In this document: positions 17,081 through 18,295 of the stretch, piece after piece | How the letters are laid out: every line of letters begins with the position of its first letter | Numbering within the stretch: position 1 is the first letter of the stretch | DNA from: Funneliformis mosseae | Taxonomy: Eukaryota; Glomeromycota; Glomeromycetes; Glomerales; Glomeraceae | Assembly (NCBI GenBank): GCA_910592005.1 | Contig: CAJVPP010001704.1 | Location: 1 to 18,295 of the forward strand | Length of the DNA: 18,295 nucleotides | Direction: 5' to 3' | Notes under the pieces: generated by a model | What the model saw: the letters and a program-made list of their open reading frames with translations, nothing else | Database searches by the model: none | What the model was told of the DNA's origin: nothing | Position numbers and translations under genes: made by a program

Positions 17081-18295
17081 CAGAAGCGGTCATAAGTATC
17101 CGACCGCCTGAGATCATCCAAAATTATTATATAACTACCCCTTAAATTTTCCAGAAATATAATGTAACACAATACATGATCACCTATAAATTTATAAGTA
17201 TCAATGATACAAAAAAATAATTTAGATGATCATCAAACTTTTGCTTGAAAAATGGAACTTTCTTTAGAGAAACGATATGAAATTATCTTTTTACGTGAGC
17301 ACCCAGCTAGTCTAAAGTTTAGTTTTGAATTTATTGCTAAATAGGTACGTTGTAGTAAGTCTATAGCTATTTATTAGGTTAAAAGATATCATGAAAATCA
17401 GGATCTAAATACTTCAGAAAGACCGAGGCAGCCTTTGTGTAATATTTACAAAATAAAATGACAAGATTGTAAAGATGATAGAGAAATAACATAATATAAC
17501 AACCATTCAAATACAAGAAAAAATGAAAGAAAGAGGTGTTGGGCTTAGTGTAGAAACAGTAAGGTGACGTCTTTGTAAGTCTGAAGAAAAGTTTAGTAAT
17601 AAAATTTCTAAACCTTTACTTAAAGAAGACCATTGAAAGAAAAGGTTGTAATAGGCAAAAAAACATAAGAATTTTGATTAAAATCGAATTGTTTTTATAG
17701 ATGAGAGTACATTTCAATTATATACATAAAAAAAAAAGGTTTGGCAGTTTCCTGGTAAAAAAAAAGTGTTTTGTTCTGTTAAGCATCCACCAAAAGTTTA
17801 TGTTTAGAGATGTTTTTCTGCTTCTGGATTTGGTAAACTATTTTGTTTTCAGAGAAACCTTAATGCTGAATTTATGTGTACTATTTATGAGCAGGGTCTT
17901 CTGGCTTCCACCTCTAAACTTTTTGGTAAAGGTAACATAGATTAGATCTTGCAAGAAGATAATGATCCAAAGCATCAATTGAAAATTGTGAAAAAATGGA
18001 AGAAAGAAAATGGCATTGAGATACTTTCTTAACCATCAATGTCTCCAAACTAAAACCCTATAGAAAATGTTTAGAGGTTAATGAAAATTAATATACAAAA
18101 AAAAAAATTCGATAAATTAGAGGATTAAAGGGAAAACTTACAAAAGAATGGAATTAATTATCACCTATACTTGTCACAAATTTGGTAGCTAGTATGAAAA
18201 GATATATAGCTGCACTTTTAGAGTCAGATGGTAACTACACAATGTATTAATTTTAGTTAGTTGGTTATGTATTTTTTAAATAAAAAAAAATTTTT
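17081..18295 (+). mobile_element. Tc1/mariner element, nearly complete, right end outside the window
   Basis: The element starts at 17081 after a TA (17079-17080). Its terminal repeat (17081-17108) is the inverted match of the repeat at the left edge of the window. A leader of about 145 bases precedes the transposase relic (17252-18250), and the A-rich sequence at the end of the window resembles bases 1-16, so about 60-75 more bases should complete the element outside the window. A length of about 1.3 kb fits the Tc1 superfamily. It is inactive because the transposase is riddled with stops. Confidence 0.85.
17252..18250 (+). pseudogene. Tc1-type DD34E transposase, inactivated by stops
   Basis: This was a cut-and-paste transposase of about 330 residues. 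From ATG 17252 the frame gives a helix-turn-helix region (MELSLEKRYEIIFL to SKSIAIY). After one frameshift near 17485 a single frame runs from about 17511 to 18115 with TIQIQEKMKERGVGLSVETV, IVFIDESTFQLY (first catalytic Asp 17700-17702), ILQEDNDPKHQL (second Asp 17958-17960) and PSMSP...NPIENV (Glu 18063-18065), exactly 34 residues between the second Asp and the Glu. A second frameshift near 18120-18145 leads to the natural end NLVASMKRYIAALLESDGNY, stop 18248-18250. In-frame stops include 17342, 17375, 17565, 17634, 17649, 17652, 17679, 17727, 17805, 17943, 18030, 18051 and 18072. Several sit where Tc1 transposases have conserved Trp. Confidence 0.85.

Noticed and set aside
17701..17940. A 79-codon frame within the transposon
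   Set aside because: It is a shifted reading of the transposase; the real frame holds the DD34E residues and reads DESTFQLY to EDNDPKH.
1..18295. CRISPR array, tRNA, rRNA or bacterial-type operon
   Set aside because: No regularly spaced repeats, cloverleaf-like sequences, rRNA blocks or runs of closely packed ORFs were seen, and introns point to a eukaryote.

Overview
The window reads as nuclear DNA of an early-diverging fungus, most plausibly an arbuscular mycorrhizal fungus (Glomeromycotina, Rhizophagus-like). This is inferred from a strongly AT-rich base composition, short GT-AG introns, abundant Tc1/mariner debris and one spliced gene of a fungal DUF7918-like type. No ribosomal, tRNA, CRISPR or bacterial operon features were seen. 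Only one gene looks intact. Most other coding signal is decayed, spliced and frameshifted.

Layout. Positions 1-72 are the end of a Tc1-type transposon that enters from outside the window. From about 140 to 2670 there are three diverged copies of one noncoding repeat and a 30-base A tract. From 2900 to 4315 there are three tiny ORFs, one carrying a half Zn2Cys6 motif (C-x2-C-x6-C). From 4600 to 7500 lies a decayed multi-exon gene of unknown family with several membrane-like segments, and a shorter second copy of it lies at 8560-9093. Between them sits a proline/serine-rich relic with two overlapping frames (7881-8336). From 9160 to 9620 the DNA is low-complexity, with a T-rich tract that reads as Lys/Glu repeats on the minus strand. 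A very AT-rich gene desert runs from about 10100 to 12240.

The best gene is on the minus strand at 13491-12259: three exons, compatible intron phases, 340 codons, DUF7918-like. Its upstream region holds CACGTG boxes and an inverted repeat. Next comes the most informative relic (14378-15542, plus strand): a broken Su(z)12/VEFS-box gene, i.e. a Polycomb PRC2 subunit, with a mutated zinc finger and a well preserved VEFS box. A convergent Lys/Glu-rich relic follows on the minus strand. A second AT-rich stretch carries a small MITE with pogo-like ends.

The window closes with a nearly complete Tc1/mariner element (from 17081). Its terminal inverted repeat matches the one at the left edge, with one mismatch in 31 bases. 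The transposase keeps its DD34E spacing, but many Trp, Gln and Arg codons have become stops through changes explainable as C-to-T/G-to-A transitions, a pattern resembling repeat-directed hypermutation or cytosine deamination. There is no operon-like cooperation between genes. The window is best described as a transposon-bounded graveyard around one live gene.
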